20,579 nt of DNA from Coriobacteriia bacterium (lineage in GTDB: Bacteria; Actinomycetota; Coriobacteriia; WRKU01; WQUG01), in assembly GCA_009785705.1 (NCBI GenBank), contig WQVS01000012.1, positions 1 to 20,579 on the forward strand, written 5' to 3'. The notes below the pieces were generated by a model that was given only the letters and a program-made list of their open reading frames with translations, was not told the origin of the DNA and did not search any database. Position 1 is the first letter of the stretch. Every line of letters starts with the position of its first letter. Below, piece by piece: positions 7,319-14,153 of the stretch. The translations under genes and the position numbers were made by a program.

Positions 7319-8677
7319 ATGAAGCTGATACGTGCAGTAGTGGATTCGTTCAAAAGCAGGAAAACTAGACCGAGGGCAATTATCTGGCTCGGGACGGTTT
7401 TGACTGCGCTTATGCTCGTAGTTGCCTTAGGTGTTAGTGTTACTACTACCTATTGGTTCTGCGCAGCAGTATGTCACTATCCACAATGGGATACAGTGAC
7501 CTCTTACGATAATTCAACTCACACAGGCGTTGCCTGTATTGCTTGTCACAAGCAACCAGGTGGAGACCCTGTTTCTTTCCTCCTCTTTAAGGTTGAAGCT
7601 CTCCTAAAGATGCCGCCATCAATTGCAAGAACGGCAGAGATGCCCCTTAATCCCTTGAGTGATCTTGCTATGAACCCCGTGAAGCAGCCCAGTAAATACT
7701 GTACTCAGTGTCACAGGCTAGAAAATCGCGGTGGACTTGATGCACGCGGCGAACCCAGCACAAGCCCTGGAATCATCATGGATCACTGGGTACACACCGA
7801 TTTGGGCATTACCTGTACTGCCTGTCACAACCGTGTAGGTCACTACCAGGGTGGCGACTGGGTGAATGTGCATGAACCCACAGAGTATGCTCCTGGTAGA
7901 TATCATAATGTCATGCATGATGACTTCATGCTAATGACCGCCTGCTATCGTTGTCATCGCTTTGGTGAAGATGATGGCCAAATCGTAAGCACTCCTTACC
8001 CAATCGGAGACTATCCGGGTGCAACAGGTGAATGTGCGATTTGTCATACGCAAAACTTCAACCTACTTCCTGATAATCACCTGCAATCTCGCTTTGTAGA
8101 GGATATTCACGGCCCTTGGTATATGGAGATTTCGCAAAGTGTACAAGAGTTTGTTGATGGTCCACTTAAGACTTACAATGATCTAGTTGATAAGGGTTAT
8201 GACATAGATACTCTTGGAGTACGTGCGCTTCAAGGTGTGCCTAGTGTTCGCGCTATTAACTACTGCTATACCTGTCATACAACAAGGTTCTGCGATGACT
8301 GCCATGGCGGAATCGCGATGCCTCATCCTGCTGGTTATACTATGCAGCCACACATTGATGATGCAACCAGTAACCCAGATTCATGCGGGATTTGTCATGT
8401 GACATCACCCATAAATAACACACCTGTTGCTGCGGGCTCACTGGCGGGAACAACAGGTGCGGATACCTGTAGTGCTTGTCACCACAGAGAAGAATACATT
8501 CCAGGATGGACTTTTGACCCCAATGTAAACTGGGAATGGATTCAGCATGCTGAGGCTGCTGATGCAGTTGGCGGAGACAGCTGCATGCAGTGTCACGATG
8601 TAAGATACTGCGAAGCTTGCCATGTGAACTTCGACAGAGATGAACTGGCAAGATGGCAAAGCAGAGGCAATCCTTAG
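7319..8677 (+). CDS. Membrane-anchored multihaem cytochrome c (11 CXXCH + 1 CX3CH)
   Basis: 452 residues from ATG 7319. Alternative in-frame starts are GTG 7286 and ATG 7304; GGGGAAGA at 7307-7313 best serves 7319. Basic N-terminus, one membrane helix (about 19-44), then an extracytoplasmic domain. Haem sites in order: a CX3CH (CAAVCH, just after the helix), then CIACH, CTQCH, CTACH, CYRCH, CAICH, CYTCH, CDDCH, CGICH, CSACH, CMQCH and CEACH. The start (helix, first haem site, S-x-H, second haem site) resembles the NapC/NirT/NrfH quinol-oxidising layout, so passing electrons from menaquinol to an outside acceptor is plausible. No catalytic partner is next to it: it has its own promoter candidate and terminator. 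The acceptor cannot be read from the sequence. Confidence 0.93.
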   Translation: MKLIRAVVDSFKSRKTRPRAIIWLGTVLTALMLVVALGVSVTTTYWFCAAVCHYPQWDTVTSYDNSTHTGVACIACHKQPGGDPVSFLLFKVEALLKMPPSIARTAEMPLNPLSDLAMNPVKQPSKYCTQCHRLENRGGLDARGEPSTSPGIIMDHWVHTDLGITCTACHNRVGHYQGGDWVNVHEPTEYAPGRYHNVMHDDFMLMTACYRCHRFGEDDGQIVSTPYPIGDYPGATGECAICHTQNFNLLPDNHLQSRFVEDIHGPWYMEISQSVQEFVDGPLKTYNDLVDKGYDIDTLGVRALQGVPSVRAINYCYTCHTTRFCDDCHGGIAMPHPAGYTMQPHIDDATSNPDSCGICHVTSPINNTPVAAGSLAGTTGADTCSACHHREEYIPGWTFDPNVNWEWIQHAEAADAVGGDSCMQCHDVRYCEACHVNFDRDELARWQSRGNP

Positions 8678-8701
8678 GATTTCCTCTATAAGTAACAAGC
8701 A

Positions 8702-8736
8702 AAACACCCTGGTTTTCGCCAGGGTGTTTCTTTTTG
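8702..8736. terminator. Intrinsic terminator shared by convergent cytochrome and cca genes
   Basis: AAACACCCTGG (8702-8712), loop TTTTCG, CCAGGGTGTTT (8719-8729), then CTTTTT. The 11-bp perfect stem is followed by T on the plus strand. On the minus strand it is followed by a short T stretch, and the cca stop is only 5 bases away, so it may serve both genes. Confidence 0.9.
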
Positions 8737-8740
8737 ATAT

Positions 8741-10072
8741 CTAAGGGTTCTGTTGAAAGAATTCAACTTGCTGCTTAACTGCTGCAATTCTGCGCCTGCG
8801 CAATTCGGCCTTAAGATAATCAACTTTCAAATTTTGATAATCGGGGATGTCTCTGGCCTGTATCCCATTACAAATATCAAAGGTCTGCAGGGCGCATTCT
8901 CTCATAATTCTCCAGCGATGCTTGTCCTCTGGCACTCTAAAGCAATTCGCTGTTCTGTCTGACGAATCATCTGCTCTACAGACTTCCAATAAGTCAATTA
9001 GTTGCTGTTTGTAATCTGCTCTAAAGCCACTGGTAATAGAGGCAATCATATCGACCCACTTTTTAACACTCATACCTTCAAATAGGTAGCGCATGCGCAT
9101 GTGATATTTAACAGCCAGCTTACACAGCTTTTTTGTGCGCGAATTGAACTTTCGCTGACTAAGGAATCTGCGCAAGTAGTCAAGGGCTTGCTCATCATCA
9201 TGTGAGACATGGCGATTCAACTCGTGCTTTCGCGCGTAAGATACTGGCTTATAAATGTCATGATAGGTGATTGCTATTTTTATGGCAGAGTCTTTGCCAC
9301 GTGCTGAATCGAGAGCAGCAAGCACATGTCCGAAAGTTGTTTTAGCGCTGTGATACTGTGGATTTTCTGTGCAGTTAGCCAGTAGTTCTAGTTCCGGATA
9401 GAGTACCGCCAGTGCACCCCATTCATGCAGATAATTCAAAAATGTAGCAGAGTCATATCCAGCAGACAGTGCGCGAATAAATTCATTGTCGATTCTTTCG
9501 CGGCTCAGGTGGTCTAGCATCCCGCTTGTAACCATACCTTCAATCAACAGTACCGTCTCGTGAGCAACTTCAAAGTTTAGCTGCGCAGCAAGACGTGCAC
9601 ATCTCATAATGCGTAAAGGATCTTCAGAGAATCCGATACCCACGTGGCGCAATATGCCCTCTTTGCAGTCCTGTAGGCCTTTGCCAGTGGGGTCAAGCAG
9701 CTCGCCACTTGCTTCATCAAAATACAAGGCATTGATGCTGAAATCACGTCTTTGAGCGTCTTCTTCTAGGGTGACATCAGAAGAAAGGTCGAAGACAAAG
9801 TCAGTATGTTTATTACCCGACTTCATTTCGCGACGAGCTAGGGCATATTCTTCTTGTGTTTCAGGGTGAAGAAATACGGGGAAGGCTGCCCCAACCTGCT
9901 TAAAACCGTGTGCCAGCATTTGCTTGGCTGTTCCGCCTACAACCACATAGTCCTTATCGTATGAAGCTTGTGCGCTAATTAAGCTTTCGAACCCGTTTGA
10001 CGGCGGCAGTTTACGACCTAGGTCTCCTAGGACCTTGTCGCGCACATATCCACCCACAAGATAAGATTTCAT
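8741..10072 (-). CDS. cca: CCA-adding tRNA nucleotidyltransferase, E. coli Cca type with HD domain
   Basis: 443 residues from ATG 10072. Adds or repairs the 3'-CCA of tRNA. Visible: SYLVGGYVRD (3-12), catalytic carboxylates D-K-D (39-41) in DKDYVVVGG, FPVFLHPETQEEYALARREMKSG (64-86), RRDFSINAL (108-116), EDPLRIMRCAR (150-160), an HD pair (YHDIYKP, His271-Asp272) where E. coli Cca has its phosphohydrolase HD, and a C-terminal RRRRIAAV. The order and wording follow the gammaproteobacterial enzyme closely. Compared with my memory of E. coli Cca (412 aa), about 18 extra residues sit between the VGGxVRD motif and the DxD motif. The frame is open upstream to 10255, but that stretch is hydrophobic, unlike Cca, and covers the neighbour's promoter. 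There is no well-spaced Shine-Dalgarno; a TATAAT lies 6 nt before the ATG. Confidence 0.9.
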   Translation of the reverse strand: MKSYLVGGYVRDKVLGDLGRKLPPSNGFESLISAQASYDKDYVVVGGTAKQMLAHGFKQVGAAFPVFLHPETQEEYALARREMKSGNKHTDFVFDLSSDVTLEEDAQRRDFSINALYFDEASGELLDPTGKGLQDCKEGILRHVGIGFSEDPLRIMRCARLAAQLNFEVAHETVLLIEGMVTSGMLDHLSRERIDNEFIRALSAGYDSATFLNYLHEWGALAVLYPELELLANCTENPQYHSAKTTFGHVLAALDSARGKDSAIKIAITYHDIYKPVSYARKHELNRHVSHDDEQALDYLRRFLSQRKFNSRTKKLCKLAVKYHMRMRYLFEGMSVKKWVDMIASITSGFRADYKQQLIDLLEVCRADDSSDRTANCFRVPEDKHRWRIMRECALQTFDICNGIQARDIPDYQNLKVDYLKAELRRRRIAAVKQQVEFFQQNP

Positions 10073-10078
10073 ACCTTC

Positions 10079-10084
10079 ATTATA
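10079..10084 (-). promoter_or_regulatory. Candidate -10 box placing the cca transcript start at its ATG
   Basis: Minus strand reads TATAAT, then GAAGGT, then the ATG of cca. With normal spacing the transcript would begin at or within a base or two of the start codon, giving a leaderless mRNA. No convincing -35 hexamer is visible. Confidence 0.4.
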
Positions 10085-10206
10085 GCTTTTACAGCAGCTC
10101 ATCATGCGACAAGGCCAGAGTAATAGAGTGAAGCAAAGCAATAGGGGTAAAGTGGTGATTTCAACAAAGCAAGGCAGTTCAAGTACAGTTTTATCATTTC
10201 TTAACT

Positions 10207-10215
10207 TGCTATAAT
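10207..10215 (+). promoter_or_regulatory. Extended -10 promoter of the UvrA-like gene
   Basis: TGC-TATAAT at 10207-10215 is a perfect extended -10 element. The -35 region is AT-rich and poor, as is common for extended -10 promoters. The predicted start near 10222 gives a ~50-nt leader before ATG 10272. Confidence 0.6.
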
Positions 10216-10271
10216 TAAGTGTTTCACTCCTGCTTCTTGTAGGATTGGCTGCCATTTAGAAGGGAAACATT

Positions 10272-12515
10272 ATGCCACAGGAATTTATCCGTATTGTAGG
10301 TGCTCGTGAAAATAATCTACGCAATATCAACCTGAATATCCCTAAGCATAAAATCACTATTTTTACAGGAGTTTCAGGTAGCGGCAAATCATCTATTGTG
10401 TTTGACACAATCGCGCAGGAGGCAGGCCGCCAGCTCAATGAAACTTTCAGTAGTTTTACTAGGCTATATATGCCACGCTACAGTCAACCAGCAGCAGATA
10501 GTATCGAAGGTTTGGCTACCGCCATTACCATTGACCAGAAGCGTCTTGGGGGCAATGCGCGCTCAACTCTAGGCACCATTACCGACATCAACCCCTTGTT
10601 CCGCGTGCTCTTTTCGCGCTACAGTACACCAAAGATTGGTTATGCAAATGCCTTTTCGTTTAATGACCCTCTGGGCATGTGTCCACAATGTGAGGGCATA
10701 GGAAAGGTGCTGACTCTTGATTTGGAGGCAGCTCTCGACTTAGAAAAGTCCCTTGATGAAGGTGCAATCTTGTTGCCAGGATATAAGCCAGGTGGCTGGT
10801 TTTGGAAGTTTGTTGTCAATAATGGTGGCTTTGATGCAGCAAAGAAAGTCAAAGATTATAGTGAAGAAGAATTCCATCGCCTCGTATATGCAGATGCTGA
10901 AAAAGTTAAAGTAAAGCTAGCTGATGGCGAGATGAATACAAGCTATGAAGGTCTTGTTCCTACTTTTATTCGTAAAAACATTAAATCTGAATATGAAAAG
11001 TCAGAATCAACCGTCAAAAAGATGGAACAATTTACAAAATCAGAAACTTGCCCACTTTGTCAGGGTAAGCGCTTTAGCCAGCGTACACTCGAGGCAAAAA
11101 TTAACGACTACAACATCTATGACTTGACCAATATGCAACTAACAGACCTGTTGTTAGCACTGGATAACCTTGATGAAAACCCCGCGCAGAACCCCATTAC
11201 CCAGAGTATTGCTCAGCGAGTCCAGAACCTTATTGATATCGGACTGGACTACGTTACCTTAGATCGTGAAACGGCAACGCTTTCTGGTGGAGAATCACAG
11301 CGCGTCAAGATGGTAAAGCATCTGTCGAGCAGTCTGACAGGTCTTTGTTACATCTTTGATGAGCCCAGCATTGGCCTGCATGCACGCGATGTACATCGCT
11401 TGAATGAATTACTTATAAAATTGCGTGATAAGGGTAACACAGTACTTGTAGTCGAGCATGACCCTGATGTTATGAAGATTGCAGACTACATTGTTGATAT
11501 GGGACCTCATGCAGGTAGTCATGGTGGACAGGTTGTATTTGAGGGCAGTTTCGAGCAACTGCAAAAAGCAGAAACTCTGACAGCTCAATTCTTAAATCAA
11601 GATGGCGACATCAAGGCAAATCCTCGTCCAGCGAAAGATTTCATAGAAAGTACTGCGAGCAGCCTGCATAATCTAAAAGATGTGGCTTTGCGTGTACCTG
11701 CAGAGCTCCTGACCGTTGTCACTGGTGTTGCGGGGTCAGGAAAGAGTAGTTTGGTAAACGAAGTTTTTGCAAAGCAACATGATGAACTTGTTTGTATAGA
11801 TCAGCGTCCTATAGCTGCCAATGCGCGCAGCAATTCTGCCACCTTTACGGGCATCATGGATCGTATCAGAAAGCTCTTTGCAGACGAAAACGGCGTCAAT
11901 GCAGGGCTTTTTAGCTACAACTCTGAAGGAGCTTGCCCTATGTGTAAGGGGACAGGCAGCATTGAAATTAACTTGTCGTTCATGGATACCCTCAGCCAGG
12001 TTTGTCCTGAATGCAAGGGTAAGCGCTACAAGAAAGAAGTGCTGGACTACCTATACAAAGAGATTAATATTGTTGATGTAATGGACATGACCATCGCTGA
12101 TGCCTTAGACTTTTTCGATGATAAGTCCATTAAGAGTAAGCTCAAGGGTATACATGATGTAGGTTTGGCTTATATGACCTTAGGACAACCACTCTCGACC
12201 TTATCGGGCGGGGAGTGTCAGCGCTTGAAGCTGGCAAAAGAACTTCGCAAAAAGGGTGGTATTTACGTACTGGATGAACCAACTACTGGCTTACATATGA
12301 GTGATACGCAAGTCATCATCGATAATCTGAATCAGCTAGTAGACCAGGGCAATACCGTGATAGTGATTGAGCACAACTTTGATATCATTCAAAGTGCTGA
12401 CTGGATTGTGGACATGGGGCCAGATGGCGGTTCAGGCGGAGGAAGGATACTTTACGAGGGTCCACTTGCAGGACTTAAGGATTGCAAAGAATCTGTCACA
12501 GCAAAGTATCTATAG
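10272..12515 (+). CDS. Short UvrA-like double-ABC ATPase lacking the UvrB-binding domain
   Basis: 747 residues against about 940-1000 for canonical UvrA. First ABC half: Walker A GVSGSGKS (33-40), DSIEGLATAITIDQK (76-90), CxxC at 137/140 and 260/263, signature LSGGESQ (337-343), FDEP Walker B (362-365), H-loop His396. Second half: Walker A GVAGSGKS (485-492), zinc module C555/C558 with C578/C581 (CPMC...CPEC, KGKRY), LSGGECQ (644-650), LDEP, H-loop His701. After the RSTLGT...YSTPKI segment the sequence passes directly to the zinc region, so the UvrB-interaction domain of full UvrA is absent. This architecture matches class II UvrA/DrrC-like proteins, some tied to resistance against DNA-binding drugs. 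A role in removing bound compounds from DNA is plausible but inferred. RBS GAAGGGA precedes ATG. The rhodanese lipoprotein follows after a 69-nt gap with no terminator. Confidence 0.92.
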   Translation: MPQEFIRIVGARENNLRNINLNIPKHKITIFTGVSGSGKSSIVFDTIAQEAGRQLNETFSSFTRLYMPRYSQPAADSIEGLATAITIDQKRLGGNARSTLGTITDINPLFRVLFSRYSTPKIGYANAFSFNDPLGMCPQCEGIGKVLTLDLEAALDLEKSLDEGAILLPGYKPGGWFWKFVVNNGGFDAAKKVKDYSEEEFHRLVYADAEKVKVKLADGEMNTSYEGLVPTFIRKNIKSEYEKSESTVKKMEQFTKSETCPLCQGKRFSQRTLEAKINDYNIYDLTNMQLTDLLLALDNLDENPAQNPITQSIAQRVQNLIDIGLDYVTLDRETATLSGGESQRVKMVKHLSSSLTGLCYIFDEPSIGLHARDVHRLNELLIKLRDKGNTVLVVEHDPDVMKIADYIVDMGPHAGSHGGQVVFEGSFEQLQKAETLTAQFLNQDGDIKANPRPAKDFIESTASSLHNLKDVALRVPAELLTVVTGVAGSGKSSLVNEVFAKQHDELVCIDQRPIAANARSNSATFTGIMDRIRKLFADENGVNAGLFSYNSEGACPMCKGTGSIEINLSFMDTLSQVCPECKGKRYKKEVLDYLYKEINIVDVMDMTIADALDFFDDKSIKSKLKGIHDVGLAYMTLGQPLSTLSGGECQRLKLAKELRKKGGIYVLDEPTTGLHMSDTQVIIDNLNQLVDQGNTVIVIEHNFDIIQSADWIVDMGPDGGSGGGRILYEGPLAGLKDCKESVTAKYL

Positions 12516-12584
12516 ATTAGTAAGAAAAGTGAACAATGAAGATAGTGCACATTGAACTATATAGTAGGGAATAGAGGACTAGTT

Positions 12585-13064
12585 ATGAAGCGAATACTCA
12601 AGAACATTCTTGCAGTTGCCCTGTGCTTGCTACTCACTTTGATTTTTGTAGCCTGTACAGAAGAAGAGTTTGACCAGAATAATCCTGCAACAACCGAATC
12701 TGCAGAGACCGAGACCCTTGATGCAGAAGCACCGCCTTATGTTGAGACACCTGCCTTTCAGCAGATTGATGCACGTGCAGCAATGCAGATGATAATTGAG
12801 CACCCAGACGCAATAATTCTTGACGTACGCACGGAGGAAGAGTTTGCGGAAGGGCACATACCTGATGCAGTGCTCATACCTGACTACGAATTGTCTGCCA
12901 GGGCAGCAGATGAGCTGCCTAACAAAGATGCACTTATCCTCATCTACTGTCGTAGCGGACGCAGAAGTGTTGATGCTTCACACATCCTAGTTGATCAGGG
13001 CTATACGCAGGTTTATGAATTTGGAGGAATTCAGAGCTGGCCCTTCGAGGTTGTTGTTCCCTAG
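12585..13064 (+). CDS. Rhodanese-domain lipoprotein
   Basis: 159 residues from ATG 12585 (AGAGGA 6 nt upstream; an in-frame codon at 12552 lacks such a site). A basic start, a hydrophobic signal (about 8-22) and Cys24 in FVAC suggest a lipoprotein; the -3 Phe is atypical for a lipobox. A Ser/Thr/Glu-rich linker (25-55) leads to a single rhodanese domain: ILDVRTEEEFAEGHIPDAVLIP (78-99), the active-site Cys122 in YCRSGRRS (121-128), and GGIQSWP near the end. Such domains carry persulfide on the Cys. An extracytoplasmic sulfur-transfer or sulfide-handling role is inferred; substrate unknown. It probably shares a transcript with the UvrA-like gene upstream, though the functions have no obvious link. 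Confidence 0.88.
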   Translation: MKRILKNILAVALCLLLTLIFVACTEEEFDQNNPATTESAETETLDAEAPPYVETPAFQQIDARAAMQMIIEHPDAIILDVRTEEEFAEGHIPDAVLIPDYELSARAADELPNKDALILIYCRSGRRSVDASHILVDQGYTQVYEFGGIQSWPFEVVVP

Positions 13065-13098
13065 TGTGTTAAACTCAAAAGTAATGGACACGCCTGTA

Positions 13099-13120
13099 TT
13101 AAGCTTGAATAATAGCTTAA
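13099..13120. repeat. Small inverted repeat upstream of rapZ
   Basis: TTAAGCT (13099-13105) and AGCTTAA (13114-13120) form a 7-bp perfect dyad with an 8-nt spacer, about 28 bp before the rapZ ATG. It could be an operator or a small RNA hairpin; there is no T-run. Weak evidence. Confidence 0.35.
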
Positions 13121-13148
13121 ATCTTGCAGAAATGAATAGGGAAATTGC

Positions 13149-14138
13149 ATGAGCATAGACGACAATCAAGGTAATAAGGGTATGCCTCAAAACGATGTCA
13201 ATCAAAAAGGCAGCTGTCAATATGGATGTGCTGAAGATTCTTGCCAGCATCCTTATGACGCAAGTCTTGTAATCGTAACAGGCATGTCGGGGGCTGGGCG
13301 CTCGCGCGCTTTAGCTTCGTTGGAAGATTTCGGCTATTTCTGTGTGGACAATCTCCCTCCGCAAATGATTCCACAGATTGCGCAACTTGCAGAAATTGAT
13401 AATCCCCACTTCTCTCGTATAGCTGTGGCTTGTGATATTCGTGGTGGCAAGCTCTTTGATTCGTTGCTAGATACGCTTGAAAGTGATGACTTTACTACTC
13501 CGCATGCTTTATTGTTTCTAGAAGCCAGCGACAAGGTTCTTATCAATCGTTACAAAGAGTCTCGTCGTAGACATCCTCTTGAGGATGGTCAAACCAGCCT
13601 GAAGCGTGCAATCGAACTAGAGCGTGAAATACTGGAGCCACTACGTGCGCGACGCGCCAACAAAGTCATTGATACTAGTCTGCTTCGTGCAAGCGAATTG
13701 CGTGGCCGTATCCAGAGCGACTTTATAACCAATGAGGTAGCGCAGGAGTTATCCATCATGGTGAACTCATTTGGTTTCAAGTATGGAGTTCCTGCAGATG
13801 CTGACATTGTCTACGATGTGCGCTTTTTGCCTAATCCTTATTGGGACCCTGATTTGCGACCTCTGAGTGGTATGGATGAGAAAATCAGCCAATTTGTTTT
13901 AAGTAGATCTGAGACACAGGATTTCTTAGATAAGTGGATTAATCTTTTGCTTACAACCATTCCTCACTACATTTCAGAGGGTAAATTGGCACTTAATATC
14001 TCTATTGGGTGTACTGGCGGAAGACATCGCAGCGTTGTGCTATCAAGAGAAACAACAAAGCTTCTTAAGGATGCGGGATATCAAGTCACAAATATGCACC
14101 GCGACATTCTTCGTGATGCCGAACAATATGATTACTAA
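13149..14138 (+). CDS. rapZ: RapZ-family nucleotide-binding protein
   Basis: 329 residues, longer than the usual ~285-300. In E. coli RapZ is the adaptor that targets GlmZ RNA and so controls glucosamine-6-phosphate synthase; in Gram-positives the family is linked to cell-envelope metabolism. Visible: Walker A GMSGAGRS (45-52) with Arg where many homologues have Lys, as is usual in Actinobacteria; FCVDNLPPQMI (64-73); CDIRGG (94-99); ESRRRHPL (136-143); FGFKYGVPADADIVYDVRF (207-225); and the C-terminal GCTGGRHRSV (286-295). The first ~37 residues are an extension with three cysteines (23, 27, 32), not part of the family core. ATG 13149 has AGGGA at 13138-13142. ATG 13182 is an alternative but sits one base after its AAGGG. 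It heads the conserved rapZ-yvcK-whiA cluster, with a 15-nt gap to yvcK. Confidence 0.95.
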   Translation: MSIDDNQGNKGMPQNDVNQKGSCQYGCAEDSCQHPYDASLVIVTGMSGAGRSRALASLEDFGYFCVDNLPPQMIPQIAQLAEIDNPHFSRIAVACDIRGGKLFDSLLDTLESDDFTTPHALLFLEASDKVLINRYKESRRRHPLEDGQTSLKRAIELEREILEPLRARRANKVIDTSLLRASELRGRIQSDFITNEVAQELSIMVNSFGFKYGVPADADIVYDVRFLPNPYWDPDLRPLSGMDEKISQFVLSRSETQDFLDKWINLLLTTIPHYISEGKLALNISIGCTGGRHRSVVLSRETTKLLKDAGYQVTNMHRDILRDAEQYDY

Positions 14139-14153
14139 TCAGAGGGTTTTGCT

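Noticed and set aside
6316..8677. Nitroreductase plus cytochrome as a linked redox system
   Set aside because: The cytochrome has its own promoter candidate and a ~190-bp gap, and the SagB-type enzyme lacks an export signal; nothing but adjacency links them.
8340..8707. Minus-strand open frames over the cytochrome 3' end
   Set aside because: Shadow frames opposite haem motifs; no start signals and they overlap the clear cytochrome coding frame.
10073..10255. Upstream extension of cca with a hydrophobic stretch, possible membrane-anchored Cca
   Set aside because: The family begins at MKSYLVGG; the extension lacks a ribosome binding site and covers the extended -10 promoter of the divergent UvrA-like gene.
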